Positions 1-6,316 of a stretch of 6,738 nt of DNA are shown in pieces. The position numbers were made by a program, and so were the translations under genes. The DNA is taken from positions 13,676 to 20,413 of the forward strand of contig DHYT01000049.1 of NCBI GenBank assembly GCA_002415465.1, in the 5' to 3' direction. The first letter of the stretch is position 1; every line of letters begins with the position of its first letter. The DNA comes from Desulfobulbaceae bacterium UBA5123 (lineage in GTDB: Bacteria; Desulfobacterota; Desulfobulbia; Desulfobulbales; UBA5123). The notes under the pieces are model-generated. The model made no database searches and was not told the DNA's origin. It saw nothing but the letters and a program-made list of their open reading frames with translations.

Positions 1-518
1 GGGCCGGCAAGGAGGGATACGCGGCGGCCAAGGCGGAGAACCTCTCCATCTGGGACTTTTCGTTCCCGCATTCCCATACCGCGGCCAGCCCGATGTGTCA
101 TTCCGTGCCGTTGCCGGTGCGCACCGGGCATGCCCCCGGCATCTGGGCGACCACCGGCCTGGCCCTTGAGCGGACGGTTCTCGCCGAGCGGCGGAATGTG
201 ATGGCCCGGCTGCGGACGGTGATGGCGAGGGCCAGGACCGGCTACGCCTTTATCCGCACCGGCCTCAGCATCCTGATGGTGGGGGTTGCCTTCATCTTCT
301 CCTTTCATGGCGGCGGCGTCGGCTGGGCGCTGTTCGAGGCGGCGATGGTGGTCGGCGGGCTGGCCCTGGTCGCCGACGGCATCTATCTGAACGTGCCAGC
401 CGAACGGTACAGGCGGCAGTTTCCTTACTGCAGCGGGGACATGGAGATCGGGGTGCCGGATTACGGCATGCCGGTGCGACGCTGGCAAAAGGTGGTGTTC
501 AGCAATGATCCGGCCTGA
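1..518 (+). CDS. DUF202-like membrane protein with RT-heptad repeats (5' truncated)
   Basis: The reading frame is open to the window edge (first full codon at 3), so this is the C-terminal part of a longer protein; the Met codon at 93 is only the first internal ATG and has no obvious reason to be the start. Visible from there: a five-step heptad repeat carrying Arg-Thr or Arg-Asn (nt 168-272), a hydrophobic segment (about nt 258-305), a short Gly-rich turn, a second hydrophobic segment (about nt 327-395), then a basic tail with YRRQ. The ERTVLAE start of the repeat followed by a membrane hairpin resembles the DUF202/YidH family, whose function is unknown. The repeat unit is closely related to both units in the next gene, so the two genes probably arose by duplication. 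The last 14 nt overlap that gene, which suggests translational coupling. The N-terminal domain is not visible. I am confident of the coding frame and moderately confident of the family. Confidence 0.8.
   Translation, partial: AGKEGYAAAKAENLSIWDFSFPHSHTAASPMCHSVPLPVRTGHAPGIWATTGLALERTVLAERRNVMARLRTVMARARTGYAFIRTGLSILMVGVAFIFSFHGGGVGWALFEAAMVVGGLALVADGIYLNVPAERYRRQFPYCSGDMEIGVPDYGMPVRRWQKVVFSNDPA
168..272 (+). repeat. RT-heptad repeat block A (5 x 21 nt, protein-level)
   Basis: Five consecutive seven-residue steps start with ERT, RRN, LRT, ART and IRT. Arg is invariant at position 2, Thr or Asn at position 3, and Ala or Ser at position 6. The Arg codons vary (cgg, agg, cgc) and so do the Thr codons (acg, acc), so the conservation is of protein, not DNA. 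A degenerate step (ATTGLAL, nt 147-167, Thr in place of Arg) lies just before it in phase. An isolated VRTGHAP further upstream is out of phase by three residues. Confidence 0.85.
488..495 (+). promoter_or_regulatory. Ribosome binding site inside the upstream gene
   Basis: AAAGGTGG lies 9 nt before the ATG at 505 and inside the end of the preceding coding region. It supports the 505 start and the 14-nt overlap between the two genes. Confidence 0.6.
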
Positions 519-1728
519 CGCGCAGAGCGCGGCGTTTGGCGCCATGGCCGGCAAGGTCGAGGGGTTGACGGCCGCCGTGGTCGGGACGGCGACCAGGGAG
601 GCGATCTCTCGCGGGGTGCCGGTGGCGCGGCTGCTGCATCTCGAACACAGGGTGGACCGACCGGCGCTGCTCGCGGCCTTGGCCGAATATCACGGCTGTC
701 CGGCCATCGAATTTGACGAGCGGTTGCCGGTGCCGCCGGAGTTGCTGCGCCGGGTCACCAGGGAGGCGACGGTGCTGGGGGGATGGTTCCCCCTGATCCG
801 GGACGAGGAGGGCGCGGTGGTTGTCGCCGCCGTGGACCCGTCGGCGCCGGAACTGCGCGAGGAGGTGGAGGCGCTGTTCGCGCCGGCCCCCTGCCGGTAT
901 CTGGTCGCCCTGCCCGACGATATCCAGTGGTATGCCCAGGATTTTCTCCATGCGCCGCCGGGTGAGCTGATCGGCACCGAGCGCACCGGTCATGCCTTCT
1001 GGCGCAACACCATGGCCCAGTGGCGCACCCGCCTTGCCTGCTACCGCACCGACATGGCCAAGGCGCGGACCTCGCTGGTGCTGGCCCGCAACGGCCTGGC
1101 CCTGGCCGCCATCGCCGCCGCCCTGTTGCGCTCGCCCGATCTCCGCGCCCCGGAAGGCATGGCGTGGGGGGTGCTGGCGGTGGGGGTGCTGCTGATCGGC
1201 GGCGGCCTGCCGGCTTACCTGCAGGTGCGCCGGTCGCGGCTGACCCCGCCCCGCAACCAGACCCTGGTGGAGGTCACCGCCGCCACCCTGCATTTTTTGG
1301 AGGGGTACCACTTCATCGAGCATAACGGCGGCGAGCCGACCCCGACCAAGGCGACCATGCTCGCCCGGCTGGGCGACCTGCTCGCCAAGTACTGCACGAT
1401 CCTCTATCCGTCGCCGGGGAGCCAGGAGCGCACCCATCTCGCCAGGGAGCGCAACGTGCTGGCGGCGCAGCGCACCATCGGCGCCTGTTACCGGACCATC
1501 TATTCACGGGCCCGCACCGGCCTTGCCTTTGTCCGCACCGGGGTTTCCTTCATGAGCCTCGGCGTCGGCATGATGAGTTATTTCGGCCTGAACATGAACA
1601 CCTTCTTCGATCTGCTGGTGATCCTGTTCGGCTTGCTGATGCTGGTCGACGGGCTGTTCTGGTACCTGCCGGTGCGCAAGGAACAGGCCGAACTGCCCCG
1701 CACCCGCAGCGGGGTGCTGGCCCAATGA
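505..1728 (+). CDS. MshEN (GspE N-terminal-like) protein with two DUF202-like membrane units
   Basis: 407 residues. Residues about 29-148 read as the N-terminal domain of type II secretion/pilus ATPases (MshEN, T2SSE_N): a helical LLAALAEY segment, then CPAIEFDE, then a beta-rich stretch with AVVVAAVDP and an end at DDIQWYAQDF. No ATPase domain follows (no Walker A), so this is not a secretion ATPase. Two similar membrane units follow: heptad repeat 159-200 with hydrophobic segments at about 194-208 and 219-240, and heptad repeat 308-349 with segments at about 343-360 and 366-388. Each ends in a basic patch (QVRRSR, PVRKEQ), as in DUF202 proteins. Residues about 245-307 between them are soluble and partly helical, with no family recognised. 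At the positions where c-di-GMP-binding MshEN domains have RLG and a final Gln, this protein has PVA and Tyr, so nucleotide binding is doubtful. It probably sits in the inner membrane with a cytoplasmic N-terminal domain. The following kinase gene starts 10 nt downstream. Function unknown. Confidence 0.85.
   Translation: MIRPDAQSAAFGAMAGKVEGLTAAVVGTATREAISRGVPVARLLHLEHRVDRPALLAALAEYHGCPAIEFDERLPVPPELLRRVTREATVLGGWFPLIRDEEGAVVVAAVDPSAPELREEVEALFAPAPCRYLVALPDDIQWYAQDFLHAPPGELIGTERTGHAFWRNTMAQWRTRLACYRTDMAKARTSLVLARNGLALAAIAAALLRSPDLRAPEGMAWGVLAVGVLLIGGGLPAYLQVRRSRLTPPRNQTLVEVTAATLHFLEGYHFIEHNGGEPTPTKATMLARLGDLLAKYCTILYPSPGSQERTHLARERNVLAAQRTIGACYRTIYSRARTGLAFVRTGVSFMSLGVGMMSYFGLNMNTFFDLLVILFGLLMLVDGLFWYLPVRKEQAELPRTRSGVLAQ
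979..1104 (+). repeat. RT-heptad repeat block B (6 x 21 nt, protein-level)
   Basis: Residues 159-200 of the MshEN/DUF202 protein form six heptads beginning ERT, WRN, WRT, YRT, ART and ARN. Arg is invariant at position 2 and Ala occupies position 6 in five of six (Val in the fifth). As in blocks A and C, the first step is ERT, the second carries Asn, and the fifth is ART. The last step runs directly into a hydrophobic segment. Confidence 0.9.
1426..1551 (+). repeat. RT-heptad repeat block C (6 x 21 nt, protein-level)
   Basis: Residues 308-349 of the same protein, exactly 149 residues after block B, form six heptads beginning ERT, ERN, QRT, YRT, ART and VRT. Position 6 is Ala or Ser throughout. 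Block C resembles block A in its last two steps (ARTGLAF/VRTGVSF against ARTGYAF/IRTGLSI) and block B in its YRT fourth step. It leads into the final membrane hairpin. Confidence 0.9.
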
Positions 1729-1738
1729 GAGGGGTGCA

Positions 1739-3178
1739 ATGAAGATCAAGCAGAAGGTCTATTTTTCCAACGCGGTGCTGATCGCGCTCATCGTCCTCAT
1801 CGGCACCTTTTCCCTCCACGATCTCAACCAGATCCTGACCAAATTCCGCTTCACGGTGATCGCCGACGAGCTGAACGCCTCCTTCCTGGCCATGCGTCTG
1901 GCCGAGAAAAACTATCTCCTCTACGGCGATCCCGATACCCTGGAGGAGATCGAGGATATCCTCGAAACCTCCGCCGCCTCCATGGACGAGGTCAAGGCGG
2001 ATATTATCCGGGCGGTGGGGCACGACAACTACCAGCAGCTCAAGGCCAATCTCGACGAATACCAGCACAGCGTCGAGGCCACCCGCCGGGAGGCGACACA
2101 GGCCGCGGGGCGGAAAAACCGGCGCGACACCCTGGTCCGGCTCCGGCTTGCCGGCCGGCATCTCAAGGAGTTTTCCGAAAGCATCACCGCCATGGAGCGG
2201 GAGCGGGTCGGCGGCATCATTGCGCAGTCCAAGACCATTCTGCTCTACTCCTTTCTCGGGGTGGTCTTTTTCGCCCTCCTCTTCACCTATCTCATCGTCG
2301 CCAATATCGGCCAGTCGCTGCGCAAGGTGGTCGAGTTGACCGAGGCCATTGCCAAGGGCAACTACGGCAAGGAGCCGGTGCGGATCCTCCCCAACGAGAT
2401 GGGGGCGGTGATCGAGGCGGTGAACACCATGGCCGGGGAGTTGCAGAACCGTGAGAAGGAGATCCTGCAGTCGAAGCGGCTCGCCTCCATCGGCATCCTG
2501 GTCACCGGCGTCGCCCACGAGTTGAACAACCCCCTCAACAACATCTCGATGATCGCCCAGACCTATATGGAGGTGTACGACAACCTGGAACGGGAGCAGC
2601 GCATCGATTTCATGCAGCGGGTGGAGGAGGAGACCGAGCGGCTGCGGGTGATCATCAAGAACCTGCTCGATTTCTCGCGGCCCAAGGAAAAGCACCTGGT
2701 GGAGAACGAGGTCAACAACGTGATCCAGAAGACCATCTCCCTGGTCCAGAACATGCTCAACGTCTCCAATATCAAGCTGCGGCTCGATTTCGCCGACAAC
2801 CTGCCCACCGTCTACATCGACGAGCACCAGGTGCAGCAGGTGCTGGTCAATATCACCACCAACGCCATCCAGGCCATGGGCAACACCGGCCGCCTGACCA
2901 TCGTCACCCGTTACCTTGCCGGCGAAGACGAGGTGGAGATCGAGATCCGCGACACCGGCAAGGGCATCGAGCCGAAATTCATGGATCATATCTTCGATCC
3001 GTTTTTCACCACCAAGGAAGAGGGGGGGACCGGCCTGGGGCTATGGGTCAGTTACGGGATTATCAGGAATCATGGCGGCAATCTCCGCGTCGAAAGCTCG
3101 GCCGACGTCGGTACCGCCTTTTTCGTTACGTTGCCGAGCTGCAAGAGTGTAAAGGAGTGTTGTAATGGCAAAGCATAG
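1739..3178 (+). CDS. Membrane-bound sensor histidine kinase
   Basis: 479 residues, complete. Order: TM1 (about 7-24); a periplasmic all-helical sensor region (about 28-160) with an RLAEKNYLLYGD motif at 53-64, typical of four-helix-bundle/HBM sensor domains of kinases and chemoreceptors; TM2 (about 166-188); HAMP (about 189-240); HisKA dimerisation domain with phosphoacceptor His260 in GVAHELNNPL; and an HATPase_c domain with N box (Asn371 and Asn375), G1 (DTGKGIEP, 405-412), F box (FDPFF, 419-423) and G2 (GGTGLGL, 429-435). All catalytic boxes are intact, so it should autophosphorylate. The H box and ATPase type resemble NtrB/ZraS-like kinases. The start is supported by a GAGAGGGG ribosome binding site ending 4 nt upstream of the ATG. 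The 3' end overlaps the receiver gene by 14 nt, making that receiver the obvious cognate partner. The periplasmic ligand cannot be told from sequence. Confidence 0.95.
   Translation: MKIKQKVYFSNAVLIALIVLIGTFSLHDLNQILTKFRFTVIADELNASFLAMRLAEKNYLLYGDPDTLEEIEDILETSAASMDEVKADIIRAVGHDNYQQLKANLDEYQHSVEATRREATQAAGRKNRRDTLVRLRLAGRHLKEFSESITAMERERVGGIIAQSKTILLYSFLGVVFFALLFTYLIVANIGQSLRKVVELTEAIAKGNYGKEPVRILPNEMGAVIEAVNTMAGELQNREKEILQSKRLASIGILVTGVAHELNNPLNNISMIAQTYMEVYDNLEREQRIDFMQRVEEETERLRVIIKNLLDFSRPKEKHLVENEVNNVIQKTISLVQNMLNVSNIKLRLDFADNLPTVYIDEHQVQQVLVNITTNAIQAMGNTGRLTIVTRYLAGEDEVEIEIRDTGKGIEPKFMDHIFDPFFTTKEEGGTGLGLWVSYGIIRNHGGNLRVESSADVGTAFFVTLPSCKSVKECCNGKA
3151..3157 (+). promoter_or_regulatory. 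Ribosome binding site of the receiver gene
   Basis: AAAGGAG lies 7 nt before the ATG at 3165, inside the last codons of the kinase gene. It is the strongest Shine-Dalgarno match inside the five-gene cluster and fixes the receiver start within the overlap. Confidence 0.7.
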
Positions 3179-3542
3179 CATAATGATCATTGACGACGAG
3201 AAGATCGTCGGCGACATGGCGCGGCTGTCCCTGGAGCAGGAGGGGTATGAGGTGGAAACCTATCTCGACGGCCGCACCGCCCTGGATCGCCTGGTCGAGA
3301 AGCCGTTTCAGGTGGTGGTCACCGATCTGAAGATGAAGGGGGTGGACGGGCTTGAGGTGCTGCGCACGGTCAAGAAGCTCTACCCGCAGACGGTGGTGAT
3401 CATGATCACCGCCTTCGCCAACCTGGACGTGGCCATCGAGGCGTTGCGCGACGATGTCCACGATTTCTTCCCCAAGCCGGTGAAGCTGAAGGAGCTGAAG
3501 GCTTCCATCCAGCGCGCGCTTGGGAGCGGCGCGGCCGGTTGA
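3165..3542 (+). CDS. Single-domain response regulator (CheY-like receiver)
   Basis: 125 residues forming one receiver domain with no DNA-binding or enzymatic output domain. Key residues are present: acidic pair Asp10-Asp11 in MIIDDE, phosphoacceptor Asp54 in VVTDLKMKG, switch Thr82 in MITAFA, and Lys104 in FFPKP. The sequence type is that of NtrC-family receivers, but the protein stops about 15 residues after the KP motif. It should take phosphate from the adjacent kinase (His260) and act by protein-protein contact or as a phosphorelay intermediate. The gene overlaps the kinase by 14 nt upstream; its stop codon touches a possible TTG start of the next gene. The target is not evident from sequence; products of the flanking genes are the simplest candidates. 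Confidence 0.95.
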   Translation: MAKHSIMIIDDEKIVGDMARLSLEQEGYEVETYLDGRTALDRLVEKPFQVVVTDLKMKGVDGLEVLRTVKKLYPQTVVIMITAFANLDVAIEALRDDVHDFFPKPVKLKELKASIQRALGSGAAG

Positions 3543-3562
3543 GCCGGGGCGGGGGGCGGGCG

Positions 3563-6166
3563 ATGGGCGCGAATTTGTTGAGCGGGGTGCGGTCGCTGGG
3601 CGGTTTCCTGCGCAAGGCGATGCCCGGCCCGGCCGCCGATCCCAGGCTGCTCTTCGCCCATTTCCAGGCGGTGCTTGAGAACAACAACCGCTCCCTGGAG
3701 ATCATCACCGACATGGGCGAGAAGCTCGGCGGCGATTACCTGTTTGACGCCAACTACACCCGTGGCGCCTACGGCGCGCTGTATGAGTCGATCAGCGGCT
3801 CCATCCGCAATTTTTCCCTGTTGAGCGACAACCGCTATCCCCAGCTCGCCGAGTCCCTGGCCCGCATCGACGGGCTGGTGCGGCGGATGTTCGACGGCCG
3901 GGGCCTCGAGAGCGGGCCGCTGGTGGTCGCCTACCCCGACCTCACCTGGGACATGGCCGAGGCGGTGGGCGGCAAGAACAGCCATCTGGCCGAGATCGGC
4001 AACGCCCTGCACCTCGCGGTGCCGCCCTCCTTTGCCGTCACCACCGCCGCCTTTGACGCCTTCATCGCCCATAACGGCCTCGATCAGGCGCTTGCAGCGC
4101 TTGCCGCCGCGCCCGACCCAGCCTCGGCGGCGGCCGACCTGCGGGCCGGGGTGCTGGCCGGCGAGATCCCGCCCGCCCTGGCCGAGGGGCTTGCGCGGGC
4201 CACGGCCCGGATTCGCGAGCGGGGTGGGCCGGGGGTCGCCATCGCCGTGCGCAGCAGCGCCGACGAGGAGGATGGGGATTTCTCCTTTGCCGGGCAGTTT
4301 GCCTCGGTGCTCAACGTGCCGTGCGACGGGCCGGCGGCGGGCGAGGCGTACAGGGAGGTGCTGGCGAGCCTTTTCGATGCCGACGCCATCGCCTACCAGC
4401 AGCATCTGGGCCTGGCGCCGGGGCGGCTCAGGATGGCGGTGGGCGGGGTGATGATGGTGGATGCCCGCTGCAGCGGGGTGATCTTCACCGTCGCCGCCGG
4501 CCGGGAGCCGGACGCCATCCTCATCAACGCGGCCTGGGGGCTGGGGGTGGCGGTGGTGGACGGCAAGACCGACGCCGACCACTACACCGTGGCCAAGGGC
4601 GAGGAGCCGAGGCTTGTCGCGAGCCGGATCGGCGCGAAGGAAACCATGGTGGTCGGCCGTGGCGCGGCCGGCATCGAGACCGTCGCCACCCCGGCCGAGT
4701 TGCGAGGCCTGCCCTGTCTCGCCGAGGCCGAGGCGCTGGAACTCGCCCGGAAGGCGTGCGCCATCGAGACCTATTTCAAGGGGCCGCAGGATATCGAGTG
4801 GGCCATCGACCGGGCCGGGCGCTGTTATATCCTGCAGGCGCGCGGCCTACGGGTGGAGGGGGCGCTTGAGGAGAAGGCGGCCGAGGCGGCGGATGGCCCG
4901 GCCGCGCCCTGCCATCTGCCGGTGCTGCTGGCGGATCAGGGGGTGGTGGTGCGCAAGGGGGCGGTGGCCGGCAAGGTCTTTGTGCTGCATGCCGCCGAGG
5001 AGCTCGACCGGGTGCCGCGTGGCGCGATCCTCGTCGCCCGGCACGATTCGCCCCATTTCGTGCGGGTGATCCCATTCCTGGGCGCCATCGTCACCGACGT
5101 GGGCGCGCCCACCAGCCACATGGCCTCCATCTGCCGCGAGTTCAACGTGCCCACGGTGGTGAACGCCGGCAACGCCACCACCCTGCTCGGCCACGGCGAG
5201 GAGGTCACCCTGGTCGCCGGCGACGACAACCGGGTCGCGGTGTACGCCGGCATCGCCCACGAGCTCCTGCGCCGGCAGCGGCAGAGCGCCCTCAAGGTGC
5301 GCGAGCTGTACGAGTTCAGGCGGCAGAAGTATATCATGCGCTACATCGCGCCGCTGAATCTGGTCAACCCCCTGGAGGAGGAGTTCGCGCCGGAGAAGTG
5401 CAAGACCGTGCATGATCTGATCCGCTTCATGCACGAGAAGTCGGTGCAGGAGCTGGTGGCCAGCGCCACCCGGCAGGGGCGCGGGGTGCTGGGCGGCTTG
5501 CGCGGCAACCGGGGGGTGCGGAGGCTGGCGGTGGCGCTGCCCATGCAGGTGCTGGCCATCGATCTCGGCGGCGGGATCAGGGGGGGCGGGCGCGGTGACG
5601 TCTCCCTGGATGCCGTCGCCTCGGTGCCGCTCCGGGCGCTCCTCGGCGGCATGCGGCACCCAGGGGTCTGGCATGACGGCGCCATGGCCCTGGCCGGGCG
5701 GGATCTCCTTTCCGGGATGGCCAGGGCCGGTGATTTCTCCGGGGCCGCCGGCGGCGCCGGGGTCAACCTGGCGGTGATCTCGCAGGAGTATGTCAACATG
5801 AGCATGCGCTTCGGGTATCACTACAACATGCTGGACAGCTACTGCAGCGACAAGCCGCGCAACAACCACATCTACTTTCGCTTCGTCGGCGGCGCGGCCT
5901 CCATCACCAGCCGTTCGCGGCGGGTGCGGATGATGGCGCGGATTCTCGGCGAGAGCGGCTTTATCATCAAGACCACCGGCGATCTGCTGGTGGCCAGGGT
6001 TTCCAACCTGGGGCGGGCGGATATCGAGCGCATTCTCGACCAGATCGGCCGCCTGGTCGCCTACACCCGGCAGCTCGACGCCATTCTCGACAGCGACGCC
6101 GCCGCCGAGCGGCTGGCCGACCGTTTTCTCGCCGGCGATTACGACCTTGCCGCGCCCCCCCTGTAG
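3563..6166 (+). CDS. PEP synthase/pyruvate phosphate dikinase-like protein with a non-canonical C-terminal domain
   Basis: 867 residues from the ATG at 3563; an in-frame TTG at 3539, overlapping the receiver stop, would add eight residues. I prefer the ATG, which has a G-rich stretch upstream, but the choice is uncertain. Domains: a helical N-terminal region (about 22-110); an ATP-grasp PPDK_N domain (about 113-430) with VGGKNSHLAEIG (Lys138), AVRSSADEEDG (Arg230), GVMMVDARCSGVIFT and QDIEWA...YILQARG (409-428); and a phosphohistidine swivel domain (about 461-563) with PTSHMAS, where His519 is the expected phosphocarrier. Known relatives pass the beta-phosphate of ATP to this His and then to pyruvate in a C-terminal TIM barrel. 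The barrel and its signature motifs are absent. Residues about 580-867 instead contain LNLVNPLEEEF, HDLIRFMHEK, AIDLGGG, a Gly-rich stretch, GYHYNML and IYFRFVGGAAS. I believe similar C-termini occur in uncharacterised deltaproteobacterial proteins (from memory, not searched). It is probably a cytosolic phosphotransferase with unknown acceptor, so the name ppsA is not justified. Confidence 0.85.
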   Translation: MGANLLSGVRSLGGFLRKAMPGPAADPRLLFAHFQAVLENNNRSLEIITDMGEKLGGDYLFDANYTRGAYGALYESISGSIRNFSLLSDNRYPQLAESLARIDGLVRRMFDGRGLESGPLVVAYPDLTWDMAEAVGGKNSHLAEIGNALHLAVPPSFAVTTAAFDAFIAHNGLDQALAALAAAPDPASAAADLRAGVLAGEIPPALAEGLARATARIRERGGPGVAIAVRSSADEEDGDFSFAGQFASVLNVPCDGPAAGEAYREVLASLFDADAIAYQQHLGLAPGRLRMAVGGVMMVDARCSGVIFTVAAGREPDAILINAAWGLGVAVVDGKTDADHYTVAKGEEPRLVASRIGAKETMVVGRGAAGIETVATPAELRGLPCLAEAEALELARKACAIETYFKGPQDIEWAIDRAGRCYILQARGLRVEGALEEKAAEAADGPAAPCHLPVLLADQGVVVRKGAVAGKVFVLHAAEELDRVPRGAILVARHDSPHFVRVIPFLGAIVTDVGAPTSHMASICREFNVPTVVNAGNATTLLGHGEEVTLVAGDDNRVAVYAGIAHELLRRQRQSALKVRELYEFRRQKYIMRYIAPLNLVNPLEEEFAPEKCKTVHDLIRFMHEKSVQELVASATRQGRGVLGGLRGNRGVRRLAVALPMQVLAIDLGGGIRGGGRGDVSLDAVASVPLRALLGGMRHPGVWHDGAMALAGRDLLSGMARAGDFSGAAGGAGVNLAVISQEYVNMSMRFGYHYNMLDSYCSDKPRNNHIYFRFVGGAASITSRSRRVRMMARILGESGFIIKTTGDLLVARVSNLGRADIERILDQIGRLVAYTRQLDAILDSDAAAERLADRFLAGDYDLAAPPL

Positions 6167-6227
6167 CCGCTTTTCCCTCCCCGCCCCGGCCGATTCGGCA
6201 AATGTTCCCTTTTTCGACAGCATCCTG

Positions 6228-6255
6228 TTGACAGCCAACCCTTCCTTTGTTTAAA
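6228..6255 (+). promoter_or_regulatory. Sigma70-like promoter upstream of dapL
   Basis: A perfect -35 TTGACA (6228-6233) is followed after 16 nt by TTTAAA (6250-6255), a four-of-six match to TATAAT. It lies about 78 nt upstream of the dapL start, in an AT-richer stretch of an otherwise GC-rich window. This implies that dapL has its own promoter. Confidence 0.55.
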
Positions 6256-6258
6256 CAA
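6247..6258. promoter_or_regulatory. 12-bp perfect palindrome over the -10 region
   Basis: TTGTTTAAACAA is a perfect inverted repeat covering the predicted -10 element. A dimeric regulator bound here would block the promoter, but no regulator is identified and the palindrome could be chance in an AT-rich -10 region. Confidence 0.3.
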
Positions 6259-6275
6259 GGTGGCCTTTTGATACG

Positions 6276-6296
6276 CGGACGGCGAAACGCCGTTTG
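6276..6296 (+). other. Leader hairpin in the dapL 5' untranslated region
   Basis: CGGCG-AAA-CGCCG (6280-6292) forms a 5-bp GC stem with a three-base loop. It extends outward through A-T, two G-U pairs and C-G to about 9 bp. It lies downstream of the predicted promoter and about 36 nt before the dapL start. No U-run follows, so it is not an intrinsic terminator; it may stabilise the leader or affect ribosome access. Confidence 0.4.
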
Positions 6297-6316
6297 GCTA
6301 AAAACCCCCAATCTGC

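Noticed and set aside
499..1437. Antisense open frame (312 codons) opposite the MshEN/DUF202 gene
   Set aside because: Shadow frame with low-complexity Arg, Gly and His content; the sense strand has recognisable domains and repeats.
168..1551. Heptad blocks as a DNA-level tandem repeat or CRISPR-like array
   Set aside because: The 21-nt periodicity follows the protein repeat; synonymous codons vary between steps and there are no conserved DNA repeats with unique spacers.
1550..2989. Long antisense open frame (479 codons) opposite the histidine kinase
   Set aside because: It is a GC-rich shadow of a gene with all kinase motifs intact. Its translation is low-complexity, rich in His, Leu, Asp and Gly, and matches no family. 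Its length equal to the kinase is coincidence.
3563..6166. Calling the large enzyme PEP synthase (ppsA) or PPDK (ppdK)
   Set aside because: The C-terminal PEP/pyruvate-binding barrel motifs of both enzymes are absent, so the name would assert an unsupported reaction.
6189..6214. Possible intrinsic terminator after the dikinase-like gene
   Set aside because: GCCG-ATT-CGGC gives only a 4-bp stem and the T-run starts about 11 nt later, too weak and too far for a convincing terminator.
4847..6238. Long antisense open frame (463 codons) opposite the dikinase-like gene
   Set aside because: Its composition is dominated by His, Pro, Gly and Ala, as expected for the reverse strand of GC-rich coding DNA; there is no domain and the sense frame is clearly real.
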